From assembly GCA_002311385.1 (NCBI GenBank), contig DCAE01000135.1, positions 51,397-115,396 of the forward strand: a stretch of DNA of 64,000 nucleotides. The letters run 5' to 3'. The notes below the pieces were generated by a model. The model was not told the origin of the DNA. It saw only the letters and a program-made list of their open reading frames with translations, and ran no database searches. The DNA is from Dehalococcoidia bacterium UBA1141. Lineage in GTDB: Bacteria > Chloroflexota > Dehalococcoidia > Lucifugimonadales > UBA3495. Shown piece after piece: positions 33,622 through 42,072 of the stretch. Both the position numbers and the translations under genes were made by a program. Position 1 is the stretch's first letter. Each line of letters begins with the position of its first letter.

Positions 33622-34413
33622 ATGGCAGGATTGTTGGAAAATAAGGTGGCAATAGTGACCGGCGGCGGCTCCGGAATCGGCCGGGCCACCTGCCTGCGCT
33701 TCTTTCAGGAAGGCGCGAAGGTCGTGGTGGTGGACCGCAACCTGGCGGGAGCCGAAGAGACATGCCAGTTGATGGAGGGAACCGACCAAGATTCCACGGC
33801 CATGTCGGTGGACATATCCAAGACTGGCCAAGTCGAAAAAATGGTAAGCGATTCCGTGACCATGTTTGGAAAACTGAACGTTCTGGTTAATGGGGCTGCT
33901 ATCTTGATTCGCACCCCGTCCTTGGCCGAGGTGGACGAGTTGGATTGGGACCTGACCATGGATACCAACATAAAGGGCCTGTTTCTTTGCTGTAAATACG
34001 CCATCCCGGCCATGCTTGCCAGTCAAGGCCAATCCGGATCTAGTTCATCCAACTTGGGCTCGATAGTAAACATCGCCTCAATGTCCGGCATCAAAGGCAC
34101 CGCATACTCGGTGCCCTACGCAGTGAGCAAGGCTGGCGTGATTCACTTGAGCAAAGTGGCGTCCGCCCAGTACTCGTCACAAGGCATTCGGGTCAACAGC
34201 ATCTCCCCCGGTGGAGTGGACACCCCACAGATGAGAGGGAGCACTGCCAGCGCCGAGACTTTTCAGGAGCGGAATGAAGGCCATCCCATGGGAAGGGTTG
34301 GCACCGCCGATGAAATCGCTAACCTAATCACTTGGCTTTCGTCCGACCAAGCGTCATATGTGAGCGGCATAAACTACATCATCGACGGTGGCGCTTGGGC
34401 TGCGGTGGAATAG
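33622..34413 (+). CDS. Short-chain dehydrogenase/reductase
   Basis: A 263-residue classical SDR. NAD(P) site TGGGSGIGR at about residues 13-21, NNAA equivalent NGAA at about 89-92, and the catalytic Ser-Tyr-Lys with SMSGIKGTAYSVPYAVSKAG (about 153-172, Tyr in PYAVSK). C-terminal YVSGINYIIDGGAWA is the normal end. The ATG at 33622 follows GGCAGAGGATATC. Acidic residue after the second strand (VVVVDRN) suggests NAD. It has its own promoter and is divergent from the gcv operon. Substrate unknown. Confidence 0.93.
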   Translation: MAGLLENKVAIVTGGGSGIGRATCLRFFQEGAKVVVVDRNLAGAEETCQLMEGTDQDSTAMSVDISKTGQVEKMVSDSVTMFGKLNVLVNGAAILIRTPSLAEVDELDWDLTMDTNIKGLFLCCKYAIPAMLASQGQSGSSSSNLGSIVNIASMSGIKGTAYSVPYAVSKAGVIHLSKVASAQYSSQGIRVNSISPGGVDTPQMRGSTASAETFQERNEGHPMGRVGTADEIANLITWLSSDQASYVSGINYIIDGGAWAAVE

Positions 34414-34450
34414 AAATTCCAGCTAAGCGTATTAAACATGGCTTCCTCCA

Positions 34451-34485
34451 TGTCCTTCCGAGGAGCGCAGCGACGAAGAATCTCG
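34451..34485. repeat. Palindromic repeat, family A half copy
   Basis: TGTCCTTCCGAGGAGCGCAGCGACGAAGAATC resembles the left arm of the 78-bp family A repeat at 16521-16598, without a matching right arm nearby. It lies between the SDR gene and a small hypothetical gene. Confidence 0.55.
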
Positions 34486-34561
34486 GTGGCAGGTTGTGAG
34501 CCGTCGCATCATCCGAAAAAACGCCCGAGGCCTTCAATTCTTCTCACAAATATGAGGACCA

Positions 34562-34801
34562 ATGGAAAAGTTGATTAGCATAGCGAATCGAGCGGTCGCC
34601 GATTACGGGTTTAGGCAAACGGTGCTGTACGGCGCCGAAGACATCGCCCAACGATCAGGATTCTCTGCTCAGGAACAAGAAATACTTTCTGGCACCGTAC
34701 TGGAGTTTCTAGCGGCGTTGCCCATTCCGGTGCAACCGGAAAACATCCCCGGTGAGCAGCAGCGGATGGAGGCAGCTATCAAGGCGGCGGCAAGCGGGTA
34801 G
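34562..34801 (+). CDS. Small hypothetical protein, 79 residues
   Basis: I do not recognise this protein. It is a soluble, mostly helical 79-residue protein with no Cys and no signal peptide. Sequence such as ISIANRAVADYGFRQTVLYGAEDIAQRSGF suggests two or three helices. The ATG at 34562 follows ATGAGGACCA. It lies 149 bp after the SDR gene, so may share its transcript. Coding-like composition and a good start make it likely real. Confidence 0.62.
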   Translation: MEKLISIANRAVADYGFRQTVLYGAEDIAQRSGFSAQEQEILSGTVLEFLAALPIPVQPENIPGEQQRMEAAIKAAASG

Positions 34802-34819
34802 GGTTTCCGCAAACAAAGG

Positions 34820-35911
34820 CTATTCGCTCCGGTAGCCTACTAGTTCCACAAACCCCTTGCCGGTTACGGGCGATCCATCAGCAGATCCGGAGATTGCAAC
34901 CGCCCCTTCCCAGTAGCCCGGAGGCCCGTAGCGGCTGCTTGGAAATTCGGCGTATCGCTGGGGTGGGGACAGAGTTAGTTCCAAGGACAAGGGTTCCACA
35001 TTAAGCTCCCATCCCATTGGATACACGACGCCGGTTGATGGGCTGGTCCATGCGCCTGTAGGCGTGAGATTAACGTCCCCGTCCACCAAATTGCGTACCG
35101 TGCCGTCGTTTGCTATGAAGGTGCCGTAGCTGGTAAAGGGTTGGCGTCTTTCCGGGTTCCAAACCAACACCGCCATCAACTCGGAACCATCGTCCAATTG
35201 AAGGCTCATCCAGTCCCAGCTGACCTGCCGCGATACAAAATCGCCCCATTGATGGTCCATCCACCCCGTCCCAGTCACGGGCCGGTCGATTCCATTGATG
35301 TTCAGTGTCCCAACAAGCTCCAAGCGGGGACGGGTGTAATAGAACGTGTCGCCAGCGGGACCCAGTTTTACCAAGCCGGTCTTCTGATGGAAAACGGCTG
35401 GTTTCATCGAAAGGGCACTGATTGAGGCCGAGTATGTTCCTGTGTCGAAGGCGAGAGCATACTCTGTGCCGTCTCCCGCCATTTGCCAGCCTCCCAGGTC
35501 AAACTCGAAGCTGCCCGGCACCGGGTCGGGGGTTCGCAGGCTGACTTTTTCGCCAGTTAGATACACCTGGTTGGCATGGTCGGCCCAACTCAGTTGGGCT
35601 AGTTGACCGCCTTGACTGGCGTCGCCTTCGGAGTAGTTGGAGCCAATCTGGAACGTTACGAAGTGAAAGCTGTAATCTCTGGCTGCGTCGTCGGTTAGGT
35701 GACCGTTGAAATACCACCACTCGATGCCCGATGCATGCGCTCCCTCATCTGCGGGCAGGTTAATCAGCAGATCCGTGTTGGCTTGTGCTTCAGTCTCGTT
35801 GCCACAGGCCGCGGCCAATGCCATCAGCAAAGCCAACACGACAATCAGGGTTGATGCTCTCGTGTGTATGAACAATGGGAGTTGGCGTCTTCTCAAGAGA
35901 TTCACGGGCAT
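34820..35911 (-). CDS. Lipoprotein of the CrtC/AttH lipocalin-like family
   Basis: A 363-residue exported lipoprotein. The first 36 residues are basic then hydrophobic and end in lipobox AAAC. The mature part has the AttH/carotenoid 1,2-hydratase-like double lipocalin pattern: SGIEWWYFNGHLTD near the start, TYYTRPRLELVGTLNING-like strands, and TGTGWMDHQWGDF (about 220-232) with WDWMSLQLDDG, motifs seen in CrtC and AttH. It may hydrate or bind a lipophilic molecule such as a carotenoid or isoprenoid. No carotenoid genes are nearby, so the substrate is open. Confidence 0.85.
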   Translation of the reverse strand: MPVNLLRRRQLPLFIHTRASTLIVVLALLMALAAACGNETEAQANTDLLINLPADEGAHASGIEWWYFNGHLTDDAARDYSFHFVTFQIGSNYSEGDASQGGQLAQLSWADHANQVYLTGEKVSLRTPDPVPGSFEFDLGGWQMAGDGTEYALAFDTGTYSASISALSMKPAVFHQKTGLVKLGPAGDTFYYTRPRLELVGTLNINGIDRPVTGTGWMDHQWGDFVSRQVSWDWMSLQLDDGSELMAVLVWNPERRQPFTSYGTFIANDGTVRNLVDGDVNLTPTGAWTSPSTGVVYPMGWELNVEPLSLELTLSPPQRYAEFPSSRYGPPGYWEGAVAISGSADGSPVTGKGFVELVGYRSE

Positions 35912-36155
35912 ATTCTATAACAGAGTACAGCTTGATCGGCTCTAGCAAGGCAAAGGAGACACGAAGGAAGCTACGCAGACCGATGAGCGGCGGATGCCCA
36001 TCTGCTCCCATAGTTGGACGGTCGATTCAGAAGTTGTGGAAGGCGAGCAACAGCCAAGTGGCGCAATAAGAACGTTGTGATATATTGGGGTGCATCATTG
36101 AAATAGCTCAGATAATTGTCCAGACACCATCCCACTCAGACGTTACGGAGAGTCC

Positions 36156-36986
36156 ATGCCGACTATAGGGTTATCCAGTTTTGCCTTAGGAGTCCATGCC
36201 AAACCGCTTGAGGTGCTTGAATTTGCGCTTCAACAAGGGTTCCAGGGCATGGAGTTGGGTTCATATACCCTGTGGCCCCCAGAGATAGATGCCCCCGGCC
36301 GAAAGCATATCCGGTCTTTGGCAGCGGCCCATGAGATTGACTTGTCCATCCATTTCATCCACCGGGCGGTGGCGCCAGCATCCCACAACCCGGAGCGGCG
36401 TGCGCTGCACCGAAATGAATTGGAGCAGACAATTGAGATAGCCAACGATATCGGCGCCGGGGTGGTGGTGGTCCACCCGGGACCCATTGACTGCCCTGGC
36501 GTAGCGCCGAACAAAGCCCCGGAGTCCGTACGCCAAGAAGCTTTGGAGAACCTTCGCGGGTTTTTGGAAGAGACTGCTCCCAAAGCCGAGGAAGCAGGCG
36601 TGGTTATCTGTGTCGAGAACATGCACCACAATCCGGGACAGGTAATTCAGAAATACACCGATTTGTTGAATCTAGTGGAGGCGGTATCCAGCCCTGCGGT
36701 GCAAATCACACTGGACGTGGGCCACGCTGACCGGGCGGATGGAATCACCGACGCCCTAGAGACCTTCGCTCCCTACCTGCGTCACATCCACATGCACGAC
36801 TCCAACGGGGTGCGGGACCATCTGGAGATTGGCCAAGGTAGATTGGACTTCAGCCAATGGATTGACAAATGGCGAGATTACCCATTCATGATGGTGCTGG
36901 AGTCACGAAACGAGTCCGATCTACACAATAGCGTGGTCCGAAGTCGGGACCGCCTCAGAGATGTTCTTGGTCCGGCAGTGCGATAG
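36156..36986 (+). CDS. Sugar phosphate isomerase/epimerase family (TIM barrel)
   Basis: A 276-residue xylose-isomerase-like TIM barrel (AP endonuclease 2 superfamily). The metal-binding pattern is present: Glu in VVICVENMHHNPG (about 148-160), Asp/His in ITLDVGHADRAD (about 182-193), His in LRHIHMHDSNGVRDHLEIGQG (about 207-227), and a final Glu in MMVLESRNE. The ATG at 36156 follows GGAGAGTCC. Such enzymes isomerise or epimerise sugars or act on inositols; the substrate is unknown. Confidence 0.88.
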   Translation: MPTIGLSSFALGVHAKPLEVLEFALQQGFQGMELGSYTLWPPEIDAPGRKHIRSLAAAHEIDLSIHFIHRAVAPASHNPERRALHRNELEQTIEIANDIGAGVVVVHPGPIDCPGVAPNKAPESVRQEALENLRGFLEETAPKAEEAGVVICVENMHHNPGQVIQKYTDLLNLVEAVSSPAVQITLDVGHADRADGITDALETFAPYLRHIHMHDSNGVRDHLEIGQGRLDFSQWIDKWRDYPFMMVLESRNESDLHNSVVRSRDRLRDVLGPAVR

Positions 36987-37050
36987 GAATCTGCGGCCTG
37001 CAACAGACCCGTTCCTGCCTCCCGTTTAGAAGTTTCGGAGAGAAAACACT

Positions 37051-37467
37051 ATGGCCGATATGAGCCAACAAGAGATTGCCGAATACCTGGCTGAGGCCCA
37101 TGTGGCCCACATGGTTACCATTCGCTCCAACGGCCGGCCCCAAGTCGCGCCGGTGTGGTTTCTGGAAGATGACGGCAAGGCCTTCGTGATGGCCGATGCC
37201 AACGCCATGAAGGTGCGCAACATTCGCCGAAACCCGGCTGTCACCCTGTCCATCGCCACCGATCAGAGGCCCTTAAAGTATGCGGTTTTGAATGGCAATG
37301 CAAAGCTGTTCGAAGGGGAAATCGCCCCTATGTTTGAGCGGATTTGTGTCCGCTACGACGGGCCGGTGCGAGGGGCCGAGTATGCAAAAGAATTGTTGGC
37401 GGAAGAACGGATGTCGCTAATCGAGATTCAACTAACCAGGGTGATTGGCTGGAAAGACGGAGACTAA
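37051..37467 (+). CDS. PPOX-class F420/FMN-dependent protein
   Basis: A 138-residue split-barrel flavin/deazaflavin protein. Typical layout: HVAHMVTIRSNGRPQVAPVWFLEDDGKAFVMAD, then AMKVRNIRRNPAVTLSIATD with the phosphate-binding Arg-rich helix, then AVLNGNAKLFEG. This fits F420-binding reductases of the PPOX group. The ATG at 37051 follows CGGAGAG. It lies 64 bp after the TIM-barrel gene on the same strand, so the two are probably cotranscribed. Confidence 0.88.
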   Translation: MADMSQQEIAEYLAEAHVAHMVTIRSNGRPQVAPVWFLEDDGKAFVMADANAMKVRNIRRNPAVTLSIATDQRPLKYAVLNGNAKLFEGEIAPMFERICVRYDGPVRGAEYAKELLAEERMSLIEIQLTRVIGWKDGD

Positions 37468-37523
37468 ACCACCAAAGCTAGCTGTCCCAGCAACCCCATT
37501 CTCCATGCCGTGAATCGCAACCT

Positions 37524-38213
37524 CTAGGTCATGTTGTCCAGTGGTGGCAGAACTTGAGCTATCCAAGGGACCACATCCCGCAGCACCTCACCACTGATTT
37601 CATGGGCCATGGCGTACTCGTGGTACTCCGGGCTGTAGCCTGCGCCTTCCAGAAATGCCTTGGCTTCTTGTGCGGTCTCCGTGGGAATCAACGGATCGGA
37701 TAGGCCGTGGGCGATGAATATCGGCTGGGTCCTATCCGTCGGCAGCCGCTCCTCCAGTATGTTTTTTTCAGGCAGGGTGGCGCTCAGTGCAACCAGTCCG
37801 GCAAAGGTGTCCGGGCGGGCCAAGCCGCAACGGTAGGTCATACCCCCGCCTTGGGAAAACCCAAGCAAGAGAGCATTGCCCGCCCCAACAAAAAACTGCT
37901 GGGTTACTTCATTGAGAAACTCGCTCAGTAGGTCCTCGGCAGTTGCGTATTCTTCGGGGGTTGACTCGCCTTTGGGTGAGGCCCAGCCGTATCCGGCGTG
38001 TCCCATTCCCAGGTCGAAGGCGATGGGTGCGTTGGGGCAGGCGTAGACGTAACCCCTGCCGTTGATGGCCGGGGCCAGGCCAGCAAGGTCCTCCATGTTC
38101 GCCCCGAAACCATGAACCATGATTACCAGCGGGTAACGCCGATTTTCGTCATAATCATCGGGCAGCACCGTCAAATATTCCAGGCCCTTCCCTTGGTGTT
38201 TCTCTGTCCGCAT
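37524..38213 (-). CDS. Alpha/beta hydrolase, phospholipase/carboxylesterase family
   Basis: A 229-residue esterase of the YpfH/EstB type. Catalytic Ser in LLGFSQGGGMTY (about 118-129), Asp in HGLSDPLIP and His in YAMAHEIS, in the right order; the oxyanion segment is VIMVHGFGANMEDL near residue 29-42. No signal peptide. It converges on the PPOX gene and is divergent from DUF952. Substrate likely short-chain esters. Confidence 0.9.
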   Translation of the reverse strand: MRTEKHQGKGLEYLTVLPDDYDENRRYPLVIMVHGFGANMEDLAGLAPAINGRGYVYACPNAPIAFDLGMGHAGYGWASPKGESTPEEYATAEDLLSEFLNEVTQQFFVGAGNALLLGFSQGGGMTYRCGLARPDTFAGLVALSATLPEKNILEERLPTDRTQPIFIAHGLSDPLIPTETAQEAKAFLEGAGYSPEYHEYAMAHEISGEVLRDVVPWIAQVLPPLDNMT

Positions 38214-38422
38214 TCGCTTCGCTCCTAATCTTATTGCCGGATTCTATTGCGTGTAGTCGGGATTCGACGCTTGTAATTCTAACTCCGGTATCGGGATTGG
38301 ACAAATTACCGGAAGTAAATTCATGGAGCGGATGCTGTAAAATCCACTTTGGAATTCAAATAGAAAGTATCGTCGCTTCTGTGTATGCTGGCGACCAGCC
38401 CATATTGGGTAGTAAACGATTT

Positions 38423-38451
38423 CTGGATTCCGGCCTGCGCCGGAATGACGG
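38423..38451. repeat. Small palindromic repeat, family B copy 2
   Basis: CTGGATTCCGGCCTGCGCCGGAATGACGG forms a hairpin through ATTCCGGC and GCCGGAAT. Related to 7120-7146. It lies about 38 bp before the DUF952 start. Confidence 0.65.
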
Positions 38452-38488
38452 GGGGTTAGCTAACGAGGAAGAAATGCGAGGGGGCAAC

Positions 38489-38827
38489 ATGGCTATAATT
38501 TTACACCTGATACAGAAAGATGATTGGGAAGCCGCCTCGGCTGCGGGCGAGGTAAGACCGGAAAGCTTGGCTGAGGAAGGGTTTATCCACTGCTCCAGCG
38601 ATGAGGATCAAGCCTTGGCGGTGGCCGGACGCTTGTATTCCGGACGAGAAGGGATGCTTTTGCTGGAAGTGGAGACCGACCTACTGAACGCACCCGTAAA
38701 GCGAGAGCCCAGCGGCTCGGGCCAGATTTATCCCCACATCTATGGTGTGTTGAACACAAGCGCTGTCACACTGGTGCGGCCAATGGAAGCCGACGCAAGC
38801 GGAGGGTTTCGTTTGCCCGGCGGTTAG
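38489..38827 (+). CDS. DUF952 family protein
   Basis: A 112-residue protein of the DUF952 family, recognised by ILHLIQKDDWEAASAAGE at the start, EEGFIHCSSDEDQALAVA and the HIYGVLNTSAV end region. The ATG at 38489 has GAGGGGG upstream; the longer frame from 38234 runs through a repeat and is not supported. DUF952 folds resemble ADP-ribose-binding or transferase scaffolds, but no reaction is established, so I give none. Confidence 0.85.
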   Translation: MAIILHLIQKDDWEAASAAGEVRPESLAEEGFIHCSSDEDQALAVAGRLYSGREGMLLLEVETDLLNAPVKREPSGSGQIYPHIYGVLNTSAVTLVRPMEADASGGFRLPGG

Positions 38828-38899
38828 ATTTCCTGGCACGTAGCTTGACTAATCGGCCAGGGGAAACCCGTTGGCGGAGACTATTCTAGCGAAGTTAGT

Positions 38900-39817
38900 T
38901 CAGTAATAAAGCTTGCTGTCAGCGATAACGGCGACGAACAGCAAGGCTAGATACAAAAGGGAAAAGAGGTAGAGGGTGCGAGCCCGCTTTGTGGTTATGT
39001 CGCCCTTCAAGTTCCAGGCCAATGCCACGAAAATGGCGCCCAATACGGCGGCCGAGCCCAGGTATACCAATCCAACGGCGGAGGTCGTGGCGAACACCAA
39101 GCTGATTGCAACCAAGACCAACGAGTACATGAAGATGGCCTGCACCGTATGCTCCCTTCCGGCTACCACGGGGAGCATGGGGATTTTGGCTGCTTCGTAG
39201 TCTTTCTGGATTAACATCGCCAATGCCCAGAAATGTGGCGGTGTCCAGAAGAAGACCACCGCAAAGAGGTAGAGGGCGGGCAGGTCCAAGCTGCCGGTCA
39301 CCGCTACCCAACCCACCACCGGCGGAATCGAGCCAGCGGCTCCACCAATGACGATATTCTGCGTCGTAGTGCGTTTCAGCCAATTGGTGTAGACGAAAAC
39401 ATAGAAAAGGGTCGCTGCCAGGGTGAGCACTGCGGCCAAAAGGTTGACATAGGCGGCCAGAATCACGAAGGAAAAGATATTCAATAAGATGCCGAAGGCC
39501 AAGGCTTTAACCGGGGAGATTCTTTCGCTGGCCACCGGACGCTGCTTGGTGCGGGACATCAATTCGTCGATGTCTCTGTCCAAGAAGTGGTTCAGGGCGT
39601 TGGCCCCCCCTGCTCCCAATGCCCCACCAGCGCAGACTAGGAGAATCAACGACACGGACGGACCGCCTCGGGCGGCCAGAAACATGCCGCTTATGGCCGT
39701 TATCAGCAGCAAAATGACGATGGGAGGCTTGGTCAGCGAAATGTAATCGGAGACGACCTTCAACGCAGAGGCGGAGCGGTCGGCTCCCGGCATAACCAAG
39801 CGGAGTTGATCAAGCAT
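38900..39817 (-). CDS. ctaB: Protoheme IX farnesyltransferase (heme O synthase)
   Basis: A 305-residue UbiA-type prenyltransferase with about nine transmembrane segments. It converts heme B to heme O for heme-copper oxidases. The prenyl-diphosphate motif NALNHFLDRDIDELMSRTKQR is intact near residue 80-100. I prefer the ATG at 39817, which has GAGGAA at the right spacing and whose ATG overlaps the ctaA stop region; an upstream ATG at 39832 is also in frame. Coupled to ctaA. Oxidase genes are not in the window. Confidence 0.94.
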   Translation of the reverse strand: MLDQLRLVMPGADRSASALKVVSDYISLTKPPIVILLLITAISGMFLAARGGPSVSLILLVCAGGALGAGGANALNHFLDRDIDELMSRTKQRPVASERISPVKALAFGILLNIFSFVILAAYVNLLAAVLTLAATLFYVFVYTNWLKRTTTQNIVIGGAAGSIPPVVGWVAVTGSLDLPALYLFAVVFFWTPPHFWALAMLIQKDYEAAKIPMLPVVAGREHTVQAIFMYSLVLVAISLVFATTSAVGLVYLGSAAVLGAIFVALAWNLKGDITTKRARTLYLFSLLYLALLFVAVIADSKLYY

Positions 39818-40829
39818 TGGCCGGTTCCTCATCGGGTGGCGCTTTTTTGGTATCTGGTTTCGGATTCCCGGGACTCGGGTTCCCGAATGTTGGATTTAGT
39901 GTAAAGATTAACAGTGTTAGCACTGCGATGCCACCCCACACTGCAGTTCCCGCCCCCAAATGGAGCGCCCGGAACTCTTGGGGAAAGGTCAGCCAGATGG
40001 TGCCAGCCCCAATCATCACCTGGGCCACCAGCATCGCGCCCACGCCCATAGAAAGAATCCGGATATACTTCGGCCATCGTCCCTTGCGGCTGCCCCTCAT
40101 CAGGGAATACATCACAAAGAGTCCGAATATCACCACCAAGAACCGGTGCCCCATATGGATATTCGGCAACCGGTCTTCCGGGAACATCTCCCCTTGGCAC
40201 AACGGCCAGTCCGCACAGGCGAAAGTGGCCCCGCTGGTGGTAACGATTGAGCCTGATATGAGCAGAGCATAAATGCTGACGGTCGCAGCCAGAAGCAGCA
40301 GAGGAAGCCGGTCCTTCTGCCCGCCTATGATTCTGGAGAATGCAATCAGCAGCGGTCCGCGGAAGGCAACTACGGTGAGTAAAATCAGACACGCAAGCAG
40401 GGCTTCACCCACGGCTAAGTGAGCGGAAATCACTGGCCCAGGCAGATCGTTTACCACCGTGGAACCGCCCAAGAGGGCTTGCACAATCAGCAGAATCAAG
40501 GCTACCGTCGCAGGGATTACCACCCAAGGCACCCGGCGGTAGGAAATCCAAGCCATCCCCACAGTAACCAATATCAATGGGCCTACCAGCAGTGACGCAA
40601 CTACCCGGTGGGAGAATTCAATGATTGCCTTGGATTCCAGAGGAGGTAGCAGACCGCCGTAGCAGAGCGGCCAATCGGGACAGCCCAATCCAGAGTCGGT
40701 GACTCGGACCACACCACCCAATATCACCAAGCCGAAGGTGCAGATTGCTGTGGCCAGCGTGATCCCCCGAAACCAAGGGAGTGCTCTGCTTGGGTGGTCC
40801 AGAAGGGTTTTAGGTTGGGCTAGGGCCAT
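39810..40829 (-). CDS. ctaA: Heme A synthase (COX15/CtaA family)
   Basis: A 339-residue membrane protein with about eight transmembrane segments. It oxidises the methyl group of heme O to give heme A. Conserved parts include ILGGVVRVTDSGLGCPDWPLC near residue 36-56 (with paired Cys) and the heme-ligand His in IIEFSHRVVASLL; a second half repeats this as CADWPLCQGEM and HMGHRFLVVIFG. The start at 40829 is ATG. It precedes ctaB with an overlap of a few bases. Together they supply heme A for an aa3-type oxidase, so the organism respires oxygen. Confidence 0.95.
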   Translation of the reverse strand: MALAQPKTLLDHPSRALPWFRGITLATAICTFGLVILGGVVRVTDSGLGCPDWPLCYGGLLPPLESKAIIEFSHRVVASLLVGPLILVTVGMAWISYRRVPWVVIPATVALILLIVQALLGGSTVVNDLPGPVISAHLAVGEALLACLILLTVVAFRGPLLIAFSRIIGGQKDRLPLLLLAATVSIYALLISGSIVTTSGATFACADWPLCQGEMFPEDRLPNIHMGHRFLVVIFGLFVMYSLMRGSRKGRWPKYIRILSMGVGAMLVAQVMIGAGTIWLTFPQEFRALHLGAGTAVWGGIAVLTLLIFTLNPTFGNPSPGNPKPDTKKAPPDEEPANA

Positions 40830-41131
40830 GGAGATTCGGGTTGCCGTCCGTCAGAATCGAGCTCTCCGGTATTGATGCCTATCCGTTGAGCGAGGGTCGG
40901 TACGCTCGTATTTAGTCACGAATCGGAGCATCAATCCGCCGAGAAACGTATCATAGGGGTTTCACCTTGTCAACGAATCTCGTAACCACCTCCGCAACGT
41001 ATAGTGTCAATTATTGGGCATTTTGGGCTTGGACTGGGTCGGGTGGATTAGGTCCGGGTATGGCCGGGTTTGAGCCAAGATAGCCGTCCCTGTCGCACTT
41101 GCTTGCGTGTGGTGTTATTCTGGATACTGTC
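40830..41131. other. Intergenic region, no gene seen
   Basis: The gap between divergent ctaA and the ABC exporter genes should hold promoters for both. I see no convincing -35/-10 pair, hairpin or small gene. A short direct repeat (CTGGATACTG) flanks the ABC ATPase start at 41120-41146. Confidence 0.45.
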
Positions 41132-42070
41132 ATGCTGGATACTGATGCGGGCCAAGCGGTCCGAGTGGAAGGTCTGGTCAAACAATTTGGGTCGTTAACC
41201 GCAGTGGACGATGTCTCATTCGACGTCAAGCGCGGTGAAATTTTCGGCATACTGGGACCCAACGGCGCAGGCAAGACCACAACGTTAGAAATAATAGAAG
41301 GGCTCCTGAAGCCAACTCAAGGCACCGTAAGCGTGCTGGGGTTGAACGTCTTCAAGGAGCCTAATAAGGTTAAAACTAGAATAGGCGTTCAGCTTCAATC
41401 TTCCGCCTATCACGACTACCTGAAACTCACCGAGATCCTGACGCTGCTGGGCTCTTTTTACCCCAAGCGCGTTTCTCCCACCGAGTTGCTGGAGCGAGTC
41501 GGATTGGCCGATAAAGCCAAAAGCCGTGTGAAGGAGCTCTCCGGGGGTCAACAACAAAGCTTCACCGTAGCTGCCAGCCTAGTTAACGACCCTGAGTTGG
41601 TGATACTGGACGAACCCACCACTGGACTGGACCCTCAAGCGCGCCGCAATCTGTGGTCTCTGATACAAGAGATAAACGAGCGCGGTGTCACGGTCATCAT
41701 GACGACTCACTACATGGAAGAAGCCGAGGCTTTGTGCCAGCGCTTGGCTATCATGGACCATGGACGTCTGGTGAGTGTCGATTCGCCCAGAAATATGATA
41801 AATCAATTGGACGCCACCTATACGGTGAAACTCGTGGTGGCGAATCCTCTGACCGATGCGCAAGTTGCGTCCTTCAACGGTGGCGTTGAGGTGATTCAGG
41901 CTGCAGAAGGGAATGCTTATCTGCTGCGGATGCATAACTCGCCCAAAGCTCTGGGGAATATGTTGGAAGAAATCAATCGCAGCGAAATTAGCCTGGAACA
42001 CTTGGAAGTAACGCCCGTGACATTAGAGGACGTTTTCTTGGAGTTGACCGGCAACGAGCTACAGGACTAA
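41132..42070 (+). CDS. ABC transporter ATP-binding protein (ABC-2 exporter type)
   Basis: A 312-residue CcmA/DrrA-type ATPase. Walker A GPNGAGKTT, signature LSGGQQQSFTVAASL, Walker B LVILDEPTTGLDP and switch His in MTTHYMEEAE are intact; the C-terminal about 80 residues form the DUF4162-like tail common in exporters of this type. I chose the ATG at 41132; the TTG at 41099 adds an unsupported extension. The permease follows two bases later. Role: export of a lipid, drug or polysaccharide, not specified. Confidence 0.92.
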   Translation: MLDTDAGQAVRVEGLVKQFGSLTAVDDVSFDVKRGEIFGILGPNGAGKTTTLEIIEGLLKPTQGTVSVLGLNVFKEPNKVKTRIGVQLQSSAYHDYLKLTEILTLLGSFYPKRVSPTELLERVGLADKAKSRVKELSGGQQQSFTVAASLVNDPELVILDEPTTGLDPQARRNLWSLIQEINERGVTVIMTTHYMEEAEALCQRLAIMDHGRLVSVDSPRNMINQLDATYTVKLVVANPLTDAQVASFNGGVEVIQAAEGNAYLLRMHNSPKALGNMLEEINRSEISLEHLEVTPVTLEDVFLELTGNELQD

Positions 42071-42072
42071 AC

